Source: Halothiobacillus sp. (GTDB lineage Bacteria; Pseudomonadota; Gammaproteobacteria; Halothiobacillales; Halothiobacillaceae). Taken from it: 64,000 nucleotides of DNA. This document shows positions 26,112 to 33,337 of the stretch, piece after piece. The stretch covers positions 1-64,000 of the forward strand of contig NZ_JAQTTX010000007.1 in the NCBI RefSeq assembly GCF_028710545.1, given 5' to 3'. Positions within the stretch are counted from its first letter, which is position 1. The number at the start of each line of letters is the position of its first letter. The translations under genes were made by a program, and so were the position numbers. The notes beneath the pieces were generated by a model, which searched no databases, was not told the origin of the DNA, and worked only from the letters and a program-made list of their open reading frames with translations.

Positions 26112-26549
26112 ATGCAATACTCTAGCGCCATAGAGCCGCACCGAAAAGGGCCATCGGACCTTCTGAAGGTTTCTCACGATGGCTACGTGCGTATGACCCG
26201 ATATGTGCTCCTAAAGTTGCCTCTGATCCATTTTCTTTCCGGTCTAGATGAAGACTCCCTGCATCTTCCTATGCATGGGGGGATGGAATCTACAATATCT
26301 GGTTACACCGAGTGGCTTTCATCATCTGTCCCCGTGGTGAGTATCGGCTGGGACTGGCGTTTGAACTTGATGACCGGTGTGCTTCGTTATGAGCGTGAAG
26401 GTTGGCCTCGCTCAAATGTCATGATTATTGATGCCGAAAATGGCCGAGATGTCGGTGACGATGCAACTGCCGAGATGATCGCGCTCCGCCTGGAGCACTG
26501 CAGTTGGGAAGACGAAATCCGGAAACAAATTGCCGTTCGGTACGCGTAG
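26112..26549 (+). CDS. Uncharacterised protein between luxR and luxI (possibly DUF4902)
   Basis: A 145-residue protein with no catalytic motif that I can identify. It is soluble-looking, with YTEWLSS, IGWDWRL near the middle and an acidic, alanine-rich C-terminus. Small proteins of this size are found beside luxI genes in Burkholderia and Pseudomonas, annotated DUF4902; I suspect this is one by size, place and the WDWRL segment, but cannot confirm it. The position between regulator and synthase suggests a quorum-sensing modulator. Confidence 0.55.
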   Translation: MQYSSAIEPHRKGPSDLLKVSHDGYVRMTRYVLLKLPLIHFLSGLDEDSLHLPMHGGMESTISGYTEWLSSSVPVVSIGWDWRLNLMTGVLRYEREGWPRSNVMIIDAENGRDVGDDATAEMIALRLEHCSWEDEIRKQIAVRYA

Positions 26550-26644
26550 GCGGACGCCCACGGTCGAATCCTTTTCAACAAGATTGCCCCCATACGCAGG
26601 TCAGTCTTTCTTGCTTGATATTGCCCGTACAAAACACATACCGG

Positions 26645-26664
26645 AACTGTATGTTCTGACAGTT
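26645..26664 (+). promoter_or_regulatory. lux box (LuxR operator) upstream of luxI
   Basis: The 20-base site AACTGTATGTTCTGACAGTT has perfect 6-base inverted arms (AACTGT/ACAGTT) around an 8-base centre, the size and form of a lux box. It ends 62 bases before the luxI ATG, where it would overlap or abut the -35 region. It predicts positive autoregulation by the adjacent LuxR protein. Function is inferred. Confidence 0.75.
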
Positions 26665-26726
26665 GCCGAGATCAGCACAACACCATCCTAATACGCCCAC
26701 GTTTTCGACAAGATATCGAGGGTGTT

Positions 26727-27299
26727 ATGCAAATTACGTATGGTGAAAAGACAACGCTACCGTTTGGTTTGTACGATGATCTGAGCAGCTACCGCCATGA
26801 AGTGTTTGTCGGACTTCTTGGATGGGATCTAGATACACCCGAAGGTATCGAGCAAGATCAGTTTGATCGACAAGATACTGTGTATGTAGTCGCCCGAACG
26901 GATGAAGGCAACATCAACGGATGTGCCCGTCTGCTACCAACCACCAAGCCGTACCTCCTCGGTGAAGTATTTCCCGAGCTTCTGAACGGCCTCACCCCAC
27001 CATCCTCTCCGGAGGTTTGGGAGCTTTCGCGTTTTGCAGCCGTAGACGTTTCTGCCGCCCCCACTTCTACCCGTGGGCAGCTATCCTCTCCGATTGCCGT
27101 CAGTCTACTGAAGAATGCGCTGCAAACGGCAGCAAGTTATGGCGCCAAGCACATCATAACGGTATCGCCCATTGGTATTGAACGGTTACTCCGCCATGCC
27201 GGATTCAGGGCCCATCGCGCTGGGCCGCCGACGGTGATTGGTGGACACCCCCTCTTTGCCTGCTGGATCGACATCGAATTGAGTGACCTCAGCCTTTGA
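26727..27299 (+). CDS. LuxI-family acyl-homoserine lactone synthase
   Basis: A 190-residue autoinducer synthase that joins an acyl-ACP chain to S-adenosylmethionine. All invariant family residues are in place: Arg23, Phe27, Trp33, Asp44, Asp47, Arg68, Phe82, Glu99 and Arg102, within YRHEVFVGLLGWDL, QDQFDRQDT, GCARLLPTT, PYLLGEVFPEL and WELSRFA. A GAGG ribosome binding site precedes the ATG. The PTTKPYLL block is more like LasI and related long-chain synthases than Vibrio LuxI, but chain length cannot be read from sequence. It is preceded by a lux box. Confidence 0.95.
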   Translation: MQITYGEKTTLPFGLYDDLSSYRHEVFVGLLGWDLDTPEGIEQDQFDRQDTVYVVARTDEGNINGCARLLPTTKPYLLGEVFPELLNGLTPPSSPEVWELSRFAAVDVSAAPTSTRGQLSSPIAVSLLKNALQTAASYGAKHIITVSPIGIERLLRHAGFRAHRAGPPTVIGGHPLFACWIDIELSDLSL

Positions 27300-27924
27300 G
27301 AGACCGCGTGCCTGGCAGGCGGTTCTTTATGCCACTAATCCCGTAGTTCATGAACTTTGGCATCTGCTTGGCCAGTCTGATCGAAAGCAGTTTAAGGAGA
27401 AGTATCTTTCTGCATTCTTATCATCCAGAGTTTCGATTCCTTTGGAGAACGCAGAAAAGCTGCTTTCTTACCTTGAATCCGGCCAATTAGAATTCATTGT
27501 CGGTTGTGATCACGTAACCAAGGATAGCGATGGTCGTGTTTTGGTTGAGCACACAGAGCCAAGTGGGAAACAGACCCACAGCTATGCTTTTGGCATTTGG
27601 GCCACAGGTTTCCCCCAAAATCTTGAAAACTCGGGTTCCAGCCTCCTGACAAGTATGTTGCTGAACGGCGATATTACACGTCACCCTGATGGGGGAATCA
27701 CAGTTGACCGCAGGACATATCAAGTGATCAGAAGTGACTCTTCTGCAGATAGTCAAATATTTGCTGTAGGCGAAATTACAAGCGGGCAATTTTTCTTTAC
27801 AAGTGTATTGGACATCATTTGTCGTCACGCAAAGTTGTGTGCAGAGTCTTTTCACAAAATTGTCCGAATGTCAGAGCTGGAGGCGGTCAGCATGACCTGC
27901 TCCCCTGAAACCCATTCAATTTAA
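27300..27924 (+). pseudogene. N-terminally truncated FAD/NAD(P)-binding protein
   Basis: The frame continues directly from the luxI end and encodes about 200 residues matching only the C-terminal part of the FAD/NAD(P)-binding (HcaR/YdhS-like) family: LYATNPVVHELWHLLG, SIPLENAEKLLSYLESGQLE, FGIWATGFPQNL, DGGITVDRRTYQV and FAVGEITSGQFFFTSVLDII. Both nucleotide-binding halves at the N-terminus are missing. A GTG at 27283 within luxI could permit translation, but the product would lack cofactor sites. It looks like a deletion remnant of a gene that once followed luxI. Confidence 0.7.
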
Positions 27925-28110
27925 TGTAGAGTTCGTCAGAAATATGGAGACGGGCTGTGTAGCGATCTCGATTTAGTGAAGATCATCGGTTGTTAAGGAG
28001 CAAGAGTCTGGTTGCTCCGCTCCCTGAGGGCTCGTCTTTCATATTTCAAGATAATCAATGTCCACGTGAGCATCGACTTCCCGTCATAACATTTTGATAA
28101 ATAAAACTTT

Positions 28111-28328
28111 GTGCGGCAGGTGGCTAATGGCGCTTCAAATGACATAACCCTGCTCGATCTGCGGAAAGCTGGCTTGGACCTCGAAATCGTCGGCTCTGGT
28201 GACGTAGATGCCAGTAAGCTGATCGCGCCAACTTGTCGGTTGCCGGGTCCGGTGACATCCTGGTGCAGGGTAATCCGCCGCACCGTGACCACAGTGTTGC
28301 CGGAGCCGGCAAGATCAAGTTCCGATAG
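28111..28328 (+). pseudogene. Frameshifted remnant of a DUF2807-type beta-helical surface protein
   Basis: Two frames together read ITLLDLRKAGLDLEIVGSGDVDAS and then GSGDILVQGNPPHRDHSVAGAGKIKFR followed by a stop. The repeated G-S-G-D pattern and the ending match the C-terminus of DUF2807 (head GIN domain) proteins, which are exported or surface proteins. A one-base shift near 28240 separates the halves, and the N-terminus is missing. Confidence 0.6.
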
Positions 28329-28338
28329 GAGGTGCAAA

Positions 28339-28650
28339 ATGACAGTAGCAACCAAAGTGTTGACCGCACACGTACCGCTTCCGCTGGCCGACAAAGTAGA
28401 TCAGATGGCTTCACGGCTTGAACGCTCGCGCGGCTGGATCATGAAGCAGGCGCTTTCCGCCTGGATCGCCCTGGAAGAAGAACGCGACCGACTGACCCAA
28501 GAAGCGCTGGCTGATGTAGACGCCGATCGCGTCATCGATCACCAGTCCGTGCAAACGTGGGCGGAGAGCCTTGGCACCGACCAGCCGCAGCCAAAGCTTG
28601 AACCCCTAGTTAAGTGTTATACACGGTTCATCTGGTTCAGGTGCATCTAG
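28339..28650 (+). CDS. Ribbon-helix-helix (CopG/ParD-like) antitoxin, orphan with altered C-terminus
   Basis: A protein of about 103 residues starting MTVATKVLTAHVPLPLADKVDQMA, then RLERSRGWIMKQALSAWI, a typical ribbon-helix-helix DNA-binding domain, then an acidic toxin-binding tail. The ribosome binding site (AGGAGGT) is strong. Normal homologues stop soon after the tail and are followed by a ParE-family toxin. Here the last 15 or so residues are unrelated, no toxin gene follows, and the start of the inverted repeat lies about 60 bases on. The pair was probably broken by the cassette insertion. It could still act as an orphan repressor. Confidence 0.7.
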   Translation: MTVATKVLTAHVPLPLADKVDQMASRLERSRGWIMKQALSAWIALEEERDRLTQEALADVDADRVIDHQSVQTWAESLGTDQPQPKLEPLVKCYTRFIWFRCI

Positions 28651-28710
28651 GCAAGGATGCATGGCAGTTTGTTTTCGCCTCGCATTTTGTTAGCCTGGCT
28701 TTGTCCGCTG

Positions 28711-28811
28711 CTCAGTTTCCGGAAGACTAGGATGGCGGCCTATGGAAGAAACCCGAAAGGGTTACGTACGTGACCGGAAATGCGTTGCGCAACGTGTCTC
28801 CGGTCCACCAC
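28711..28811 (+). repeat. Left member of an imperfect inverted repeat pair (about 100 bp)
   Basis: The sequence has two consecutive stem-loops: AACCC-GAAA-GGGTT, and GACCGGA ... CGTTGCGCAACG ... TCCGGTC. The reverse complement of 32013-32110 matches it over nearly its full length with scattered mismatches. The pair bounds two genes of unknown function. It resembles large REP-type palindromes more than a classical transposon end; no target duplication was found. Confidence 0.75.
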
Positions 28812-28821
28812 CAATACTTGG

Positions 28822-30684
28822 CTATGCTGGGATCCGAGCTAATCTACTTCCCTTCAGCATATCTCGAACCACTTTCATGGCAAAAAGTCTGCCAGGTAGT
28901 GTCTCCTCTTTCCCCCAATTGTTGTGATCAACGGGGCTGTATATGCCGATATTCGACCAAAGCGGTGGATTGAACACGCCCTTTCTTGGAGGCAACCTAT
29001 TGAGCAGGTTGTAAATTGCGAAACCCAGATCGTCATCACTATCTAACGTAAATACAAGGGCTCGGAATGATTCCTCATCACGTTTTGATAAAGGACGATT
29101 TGGATCAGTGTTTTCATCGGCGTCTTTGGGTTTTTTAACTCTTCTTTGATTCTCAAACAAGAAGAAGTATCCACTTGTTGTGGTGACTTTCATGAGCATG
29201 GCACCACGCCGCTGAGTGTTTCCCTTGCCCATGCGTAACCACTTCCGGGCCATCGCTTGTTCATCGAGACTCAACTTATCGCTGGCTTGCGGGAATGTGA
29301 TCAAGATTGGATCTGTGTCAGAGACAAAGTTTCCGTCAAAGTCGAGACACTCGACATTGAGTACCCGCACTCCATCTATGGGTGTTTGTGTTTCACATAG
29401 ATGAATGAACGCATCCCACACGTCTCTAAGTACCCCTTTGGATTCGACGGTTTCCATCGTGCAAATTTGTGCCTGATTGATACCGGATCCACTGCCGTAC
29501 GGATCACCGGCGGAGGCACTTGAAGTGGCGTTCGTAGTGTTGTCGATTCTGCCTCTTCTGGGGCCAGAGCTTCTTGTCGACCCTGTAAATGAAATAGAGC
29601 GTTTCTTACGGGGTGTGCCGAGCACTTCCCAATCAGGGTTATGGAGCTGGATGGTGCCTGCATCACGACCCGGTGCCCTATCCCCCTCTAGTTCAACGGC
29701 ATCCCTTTCTGTGTCTGGTTTGAAACGTCGTCGAGGGCCATTGTCTTTGGGAGGTGGTTTTGAACCGCTTCCTTCGTTGAGGTTCTTGCTCTTAGCGATC
29801 AGTATCTCCGGCCCGTCCGGGTCTGTAGCCCCATGGATATTTAGAACTAAAAAGGTATGACTGGAGACCCATACTCCCGTGGTTTTCAATTGAACAGGAC
29901 CTTGATACCACGGCCCTGCGTAGAGGAAGGCGGGGTTCCCATTTCGCCAGTCGGTTTGGTACGTGTTGTATGCGGTTTTGGTTATCTGGCGCGCATAGTC
30001 ATCTTCCGGATCATCAAGGTGGGCCAGGAAAACAGCATCGCCGTTGGATAATCTTGGGTGGATTGGCACCACCCGTTTCCCAGGAGCATTCAAAACTTCT
30101 GGTGGGGCTTTTACATACAGACGCGCATCTATCAGTTCTCGCGGATAGGTCAATAAGATCCTTCGCAATTCCTCTGATTTGCCGTAAAAACGAGAAAAGA
30201 AAGTCTGACAAGGTATCAGGATCGATATACCGTCTGGTGTCGACAGTTTCACCAGATTGCTTGACTTGATGTGTTTGTCAAACACGGTCGCATCAGCTTT
30301 AAACATTCCACGGAATGGCAGACTCTCGAGCGGGACAATCTCCCATTTGTCAGCATCGAAAGAAACCTCGCACTGAAGGTAGTCGTAAACCGCCACACCA
30401 ATTTTCTTCTTTCGATGCCTCACTGCGCCTACAAGTAGGTGGCCTAGGCTGGTTACGGGAATTTTTCTTGCAGCCACCTCGCCGAAGCGACCAGTATCGA
30501 GTGCTATTTCTCTGAGAACGACCCAAATCTTGGGTTGGTGATCTTCATTCGTTGACTTCAGCAGAGCCCCGTGCCACCAAACTATTTGGGGGGATTCATC
30601 GAGATCGCCTAAGGAAACCTCAGTCGAGGCGTAGGCACTTTCAATTTTCGCACTTTCCATTTTGAGCAAACGATCCACATCCAT
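28822..30684 (-). CDS. Large protein of unknown function in the repeat-bounded cassette
   Basis: A 620-residue protein that I do not recognise with confidence. The first 300 residues look folded (beta-rich; PKIWVVLREIAL, IPVTSLGHLLVGAVRH, ILIPCQTFFSRFYG). Residues about 310-420 are basic, low-complexity and probably disordered (runs of R, K, S, G, P). The last 190 residues form a second domain (RVLNVECLDFDG, RRGAMLMKVTTTSGYFFLFENQRR). The order of parts, and some phrases in the C-terminal domain, recall TnsE, the targeting protein of Tn7, but this is a by-eye impression. The gene ends 11 bases from the left inverted repeat and follows the ATPase-like gene by 45 bases. G+C is lower than in neighbouring regions. 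Confidence 0.6.
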   Translation of the reverse strand: MDVDRLLKMESAKIESAYASTEVSLGDLDESPQIVWWHGALLKSTNEDHQPKIWVVLREIALDTGRFGEVAARKIPVTSLGHLLVGAVRHRKKKIGVAVYDYLQCEVSFDADKWEIVPLESLPFRGMFKADATVFDKHIKSSNLVKLSTPDGISILIPCQTFFSRFYGKSEELRRILLTYPRELIDARLYVKAPPEVLNAPGKRVVPIHPRLSNGDAVFLAHLDDPEDDYARQITKTAYNTYQTDWRNGNPAFLYAGPWYQGPVQLKTTGVWVSSHTFLVLNIHGATDPDGPEILIAKSKNLNEGSGSKPPPKDNGPRRRFKPDTERDAVELEGDRAPGRDAGTIQLHNPDWEVLGTPRKKRSISFTGSTRSSGPRRGRIDNTTNATSSASAGDPYGSGSGINQAQICTMETVESKGVLRDVWDAFIHLCETQTPIDGVRVLNVECLDFDGNFVSDTDPILITFPQASDKLSLDEQAMARKWLRMGKGNTQRRGAMLMKVTTTSGYFFLFENQRRVKKPKDADENTDPNRPLSKRDEESFRALVFTLDSDDDLGFAIYNLLNRLPPRKGVFNPPLWSNIGIYSPVDHNNWGKEETLPGRLFAMKVVRDMLKGSRLARIPA

Positions 30685-30729
30685 TTTGTAGCGTTAATTG
30701 TTGGAATGTAGAATTAATTGATGGAAGTC

Positions 30730-31692
30730 TCACCCTTTCCCTCTATCAACCTCGCCCGTTCTGGTGCGGTCCACTTCCATTGCCGCTCTTAGCAAAGTTG
30801 CATCCTTTAATTTATTGGCATAATTAAGAAACGACATGAAACTTAAGACTTGCTCCCATATTTTTGAAGTTGGTAGTGATCTGGGTATGCCAATACCCTG
30901 GTCAAAAAATACAACCTTCAGTTCTTTGGTCGCCTTATTAAACGCACCCGTTATGTACCAATTTTTATCTTTTAATTTAACTCTACTGGATTCAGGATAT
31001 GCATGATGCCCTACATTTGTAATGGCCTCATCCAATCCACTATGCAAAAAAGTCCATTTTTTAATTTTTTCACCGACAACTTCAAACAGTTGTTTTTTGA
31101 GTGACTGATAGTCCTTGTTTTCTTTATTTCCTTTTACGTACTTTACTATACGCACATCTGATTTACCGTCTTCGCCGATGCTTTTTATTCCTGATCGCTT
31201 AAATAGATCAAAGAACCCCAAGTAGTAAAATTTTTCTAGAATCTCATCATTCCAGTTATCAATGCTGGGCTTAAGCATATTCCTTATCGAGTCATCCCAT
31301 CTTGATAGCTCGGCCGTTAGCAATAACGCAGCTGACGATGAAATTTTCTTCAGGTGATCAAAATTAACTGATACCAGATGGTATGAATTCTTGCGCCACG
31401 GTAATTTAGAGAAAGCCCTAATTGCGTTCAAGTAAGGCATTGTATTCTCATATTCTTTGGATAGGTTCATAATCTCAGGTAGATATATTGTGGCCCGTCC
31501 ACTAGCACTGATTTGGATATTTAAATTTCTACTTATAAGATAATCTATGTATTTTTTTGTTTGCCCTGTAACTTCATCCTTATATTTTCTCTTCCTGCGC
31601 GAGTCTCTTATATAATATCGCTTACCAAGCCTTCTCTGTTGTATTATCCTAGTTATGTCTCTTTGGCGACGTCTCTCAGTGCACCTTTTCAT
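30730..31692 (-). CDS. GHKL-type ATPase with STAS-like N-terminal part, truncated
   Basis: A 320-residue protein with a very basic N-terminus, a STAS-like segment (VSVNFDHLKKISSSAALLLTAELSRW), and a histidine-kinase-type ATP-binding domain. The N box is DEAITNVGHHAY and the G1 box FFDQGIGIPRSLP. The frame stops immediately after RGKG, the start of the G2 box, which is normally followed by L or F and about 50-70 further residues. The ATP lid and last strands are therefore missing, and only 45 bases separate the stop from the next gene. It is AT-rich compared with surrounding genes. Related proteins act as anti-sigma-like or signalling ATPases; here activity is doubtful. Confidence 0.65.
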   Translation of the reverse strand: MKRCTERRRQRDITRIIQQRRLGKRYYIRDSRRKRKYKDEVTGQTKKYIDYLISRNLNIQISASGRATIYLPEIMNLSKEYENTMPYLNAIRAFSKLPWRKNSYHLVSVNFDHLKKISSSAALLLTAELSRWDDSIRNMLKPSIDNWNDEILEKFYYLGFFDLFKRSGIKSIGEDGKSDVRIVKYVKGNKENKDYQSLKKQLFEVVGEKIKKWTFLHSGLDEAITNVGHHAYPESSRVKLKDKNWYITGAFNKATKELKVVFFDQGIGIPRSLPTSKIWEQVLSFMSFLNYANKLKDATLLRAAMEVDRTRTGEVDRGKG

Positions 31693-32012
31693 TTAACATT
31701 CCCTATCTTACTTATAACCATTCATTCTACATGCATACTCCCATCATTCTAGTTCTAAATTCTGCGTGTGTTCCGAATCTCTCGCAAAATCGCTTAACTG
31801 ACTGTTTTGATGTCTCTTCATCCGTTGCGACTCAGTCTGTTCAATTTCTGGAGTGACTTGGTTAAGCGGCAAATAGCCACCCCGAGTATCTTCACACTCA
31901 CAACAGTCTTATTGCCTGGCGCCAGGTCACAGACAAGAGCATGCTGATACGCACTAGGTGCGTGCGAACGATTAAAGGGCAGGATGAATGCGCCTAGGGA
32001 GAATATAAGACA
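31693..32012. other. Non-coding stretch inside the repeat-bounded cassette
   Basis: A 320-base region upstream of the ATPase-like gene. I find no open frame with coding character and no RNA gene. It should contain the promoter of the two minus-strand genes; no operator stood out. Confidence 0.3.
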
Positions 32013-32110
32013 GGTGGACCGGATAGACGTTGCGCAGCGCTTTTCCGGTCACGTAATAGCCCTTTCGGGTTTTTGATAGGCCACCACATCAGTAATCCGG
32101 AATCTGTGCA
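32013..32110 (-). repeat. Right member of the imperfect inverted repeat pair
   Basis: This is the partner of 28711-28811 in opposite orientation. It shows the same two stem-loops: GACCGGA ... CGTTGCGCAGCG ... TCCGGTC and CCCTTTCGGG, and the shared outer block ATCCGGATTACT-like to TTCCGGAAGACT. The second stem with its T-run (TTTTTG) could also act as a terminator. Confidence 0.75.
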
Positions 32111-32232
32111 GTGAACTCAGTCAGACTAGCAAAGACTGGGACGAATGCAAACAGCCATCAATGCCTGTCTTGATGCCACTGGATTTGATGAACTGCAAAT
32201 AGAACCCAGTTAGGCAAGCGTTCACAAAACCT

Positions 32233-32415
32233 TCAGTTGTCGACTGGCGCTCCAAAGGCTTCTTCCAGATCGCGTTTTCTGCGTGCAATCCGACTAGCTT
32301 CCTCCATTTCCCGGCGGTAGCGAGGCCCATTCCACCTAGCCAGAAAAAGAAACGGAGCGAAAACCACCGCAAAGATCAGGGTGATCTTGCACGCATCAAA
32401 AAGGACTTCAGTCAT
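32233..32415 (-). CDS. Small single-pass membrane protein
   Basis: A 60-residue protein with one hydrophobic segment (about residues 10-27, ITLIFAVVFAPFLFLA) and a charged, arginine- and glutamate-rich C-terminal tail. The ATG at 32415 is preferred because AGGAG lies 8 bases before it. It follows a 150-residue unknown protein gene by about 50 bases on the same strand, so the two may form an operon. The function is unknown. Confidence 0.55.
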   Translation of the reverse strand: MTEVLFDACKITLIFAVVFAPFLFLARWNGPRYRREMEEASRIARRKRDLEEAFGAPVDN

Positions 32416-32466
32416 TTTCGCACTCCTGATCAATCATGTGCACCAATGTCGCACGCCAAAACAAAC

Positions 32467-32919
32467 CTAGTGCAGTTGATCCTTGGATGTCGATCCAGCT
32501 GAATCAACGGGCACTGTAAACACTTTTTCGTAATTGGCAGGGGTGTCCGACTCTGAAGATCCCAGCATTTCCAAATGAGTGCCATCTGCAAAGACAAAGC
32601 GCTGACTTCCAGTTTGCCTGTCGCCCCAAACCTCTGCCAACCGGCACAGTGTGAACCCATCGGAGCCGTTGAAGTAACCCGAGCTGAGAAAATCAACACG
32701 CAGGATTTCAAACTTGTTCTTTTTCTCTTCCGCGATGGCAAGCACGTCCCGGATGTTGCTGAACAGCATGGTGGTCTGAAACTCTGCGTCTTCCTTACTT
32801 TCTGGTTGATAAACCGTGACTAGAAAGTGGGGAAGATCTGAGACCATTTCAACCCACTGCCAAAGCATCGTTTGGGTATTTAGCCATGGAATCTGCGCAC
32901 TTGCATTTGTTCGGAACAT
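32467..32919 (-). CDS. Hypothetical protein
   Basis: A 150-residue soluble protein with no motif I recognise. Segments include WQWVEMVSDLPHFLVTVYQPE and FVFADGTHLEML. It is divergent from the XRE regulator gene, sharing an 82-base intergenic region that holds an inverted repeat, and lies upstream of a small membrane-protein gene. Its position beside the restriction system makes an accessory role possible but unproven. Confidence 0.5.
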   Translation of the reverse strand: MFRTNASAQIPWLNTQTMLWQWVEMVSDLPHFLVTVYQPESKEDAEFQTTMLFSNIRDVLAIAEEKKNKFEILRVDFLSSGYFNGSDGFTLCRLAEVWGDRQTGSQRFVFADGTHLEMLGSSESDTPANYEKVFTVPVDSAGSTSKDQLH

Positions 32920-32950
32920 CTTGCTGAAAACCTATCTTTACCGCTTAAAA

Positions 32951-32987
32951 TGTAGATTATATTCCGTGGACTGATAATCTCGCTACA
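32951..32987. promoter_or_regulatory. Inverted repeat between divergent genes, possible XRE operator
   Basis: Between the 150-residue gene and the XRE gene lies TGTA-GATTAT, a 13-base centre, ATAATC, and then CTACA, giving nested arms (GATTAT/ATAATC and TGTA/TACA). It lies just upstream of the XRE start, where a controller protein would act on both promoters. Function is inferred. Confidence 0.4.
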
Positions 32988-33001
32988 TTCATCGTGATGA
33001 G

Positions 33002-33244
33002 ATGAATAGCAAGACTTTCGAACAGCTTCAAATCAAGCTAGCCAAAGACATCAAGGCTGCTCGTCGTGCTGCTGGAATGTCTCAGGAGGCACTGGCTTTA
33101 CAGGCTGAGGTGGATCGCACTTATGTTTCCCAATTGGAGCGCGGCATCGCGAACCCATCGCTTTTAGTCCTATACCGACTGGCAAGCGTGCTTGGTTGTG
33201 ATCTCAATGTGACTTTGGGAAAGTCAGAAACCAAGGATGCCTAA
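33002..33244 (+). CDS. XRE-family regulator upstream of hsdM (controller-protein-like)
   Basis: An 80-residue protein that is almost entirely one helix-turn-helix of the Cro/C1 type (MSQEALALQAEVDRTYVSQLERGIANPSL). Its size and place directly before hsdM match the controller (C) proteins that time restriction-modification expression, although such regulators are commoner with type II systems. It ends 93 bases before the hsdM start. An inverted repeat upstream at 32951-32987 may be its own operator. Confidence 0.85.
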   Translation: MNSKTFEQLQIKLAKDIKAARRAAGMSQEALALQAEVDRTYVSQLERGIANPSLLVLYRLASVLGCDLNVTLGKSETKDA

Positions 33245-33337
33245 TCAAGGGAAGCGACGATCCAATTACCGGTTGCTTGCCAAGAACAGGATATGTGCCT
33301 AAGTTACCCTTCCGAAATACTCCACCAGAAGACATAC

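Noticed and set aside
28737-28811. Possible integron attC site
   Set aside because: The hairpins lack the paired RYYYAAC/GTTRRRY boxes, and no integrase or cassette series is present.
32121-32372. An 83-codon minus-strand frame overlapping the small membrane protein gene
   Set aside because: It has no good start context and overlaps, in another frame, the 60-residue protein that has a ribosome binding site and a membrane segment.
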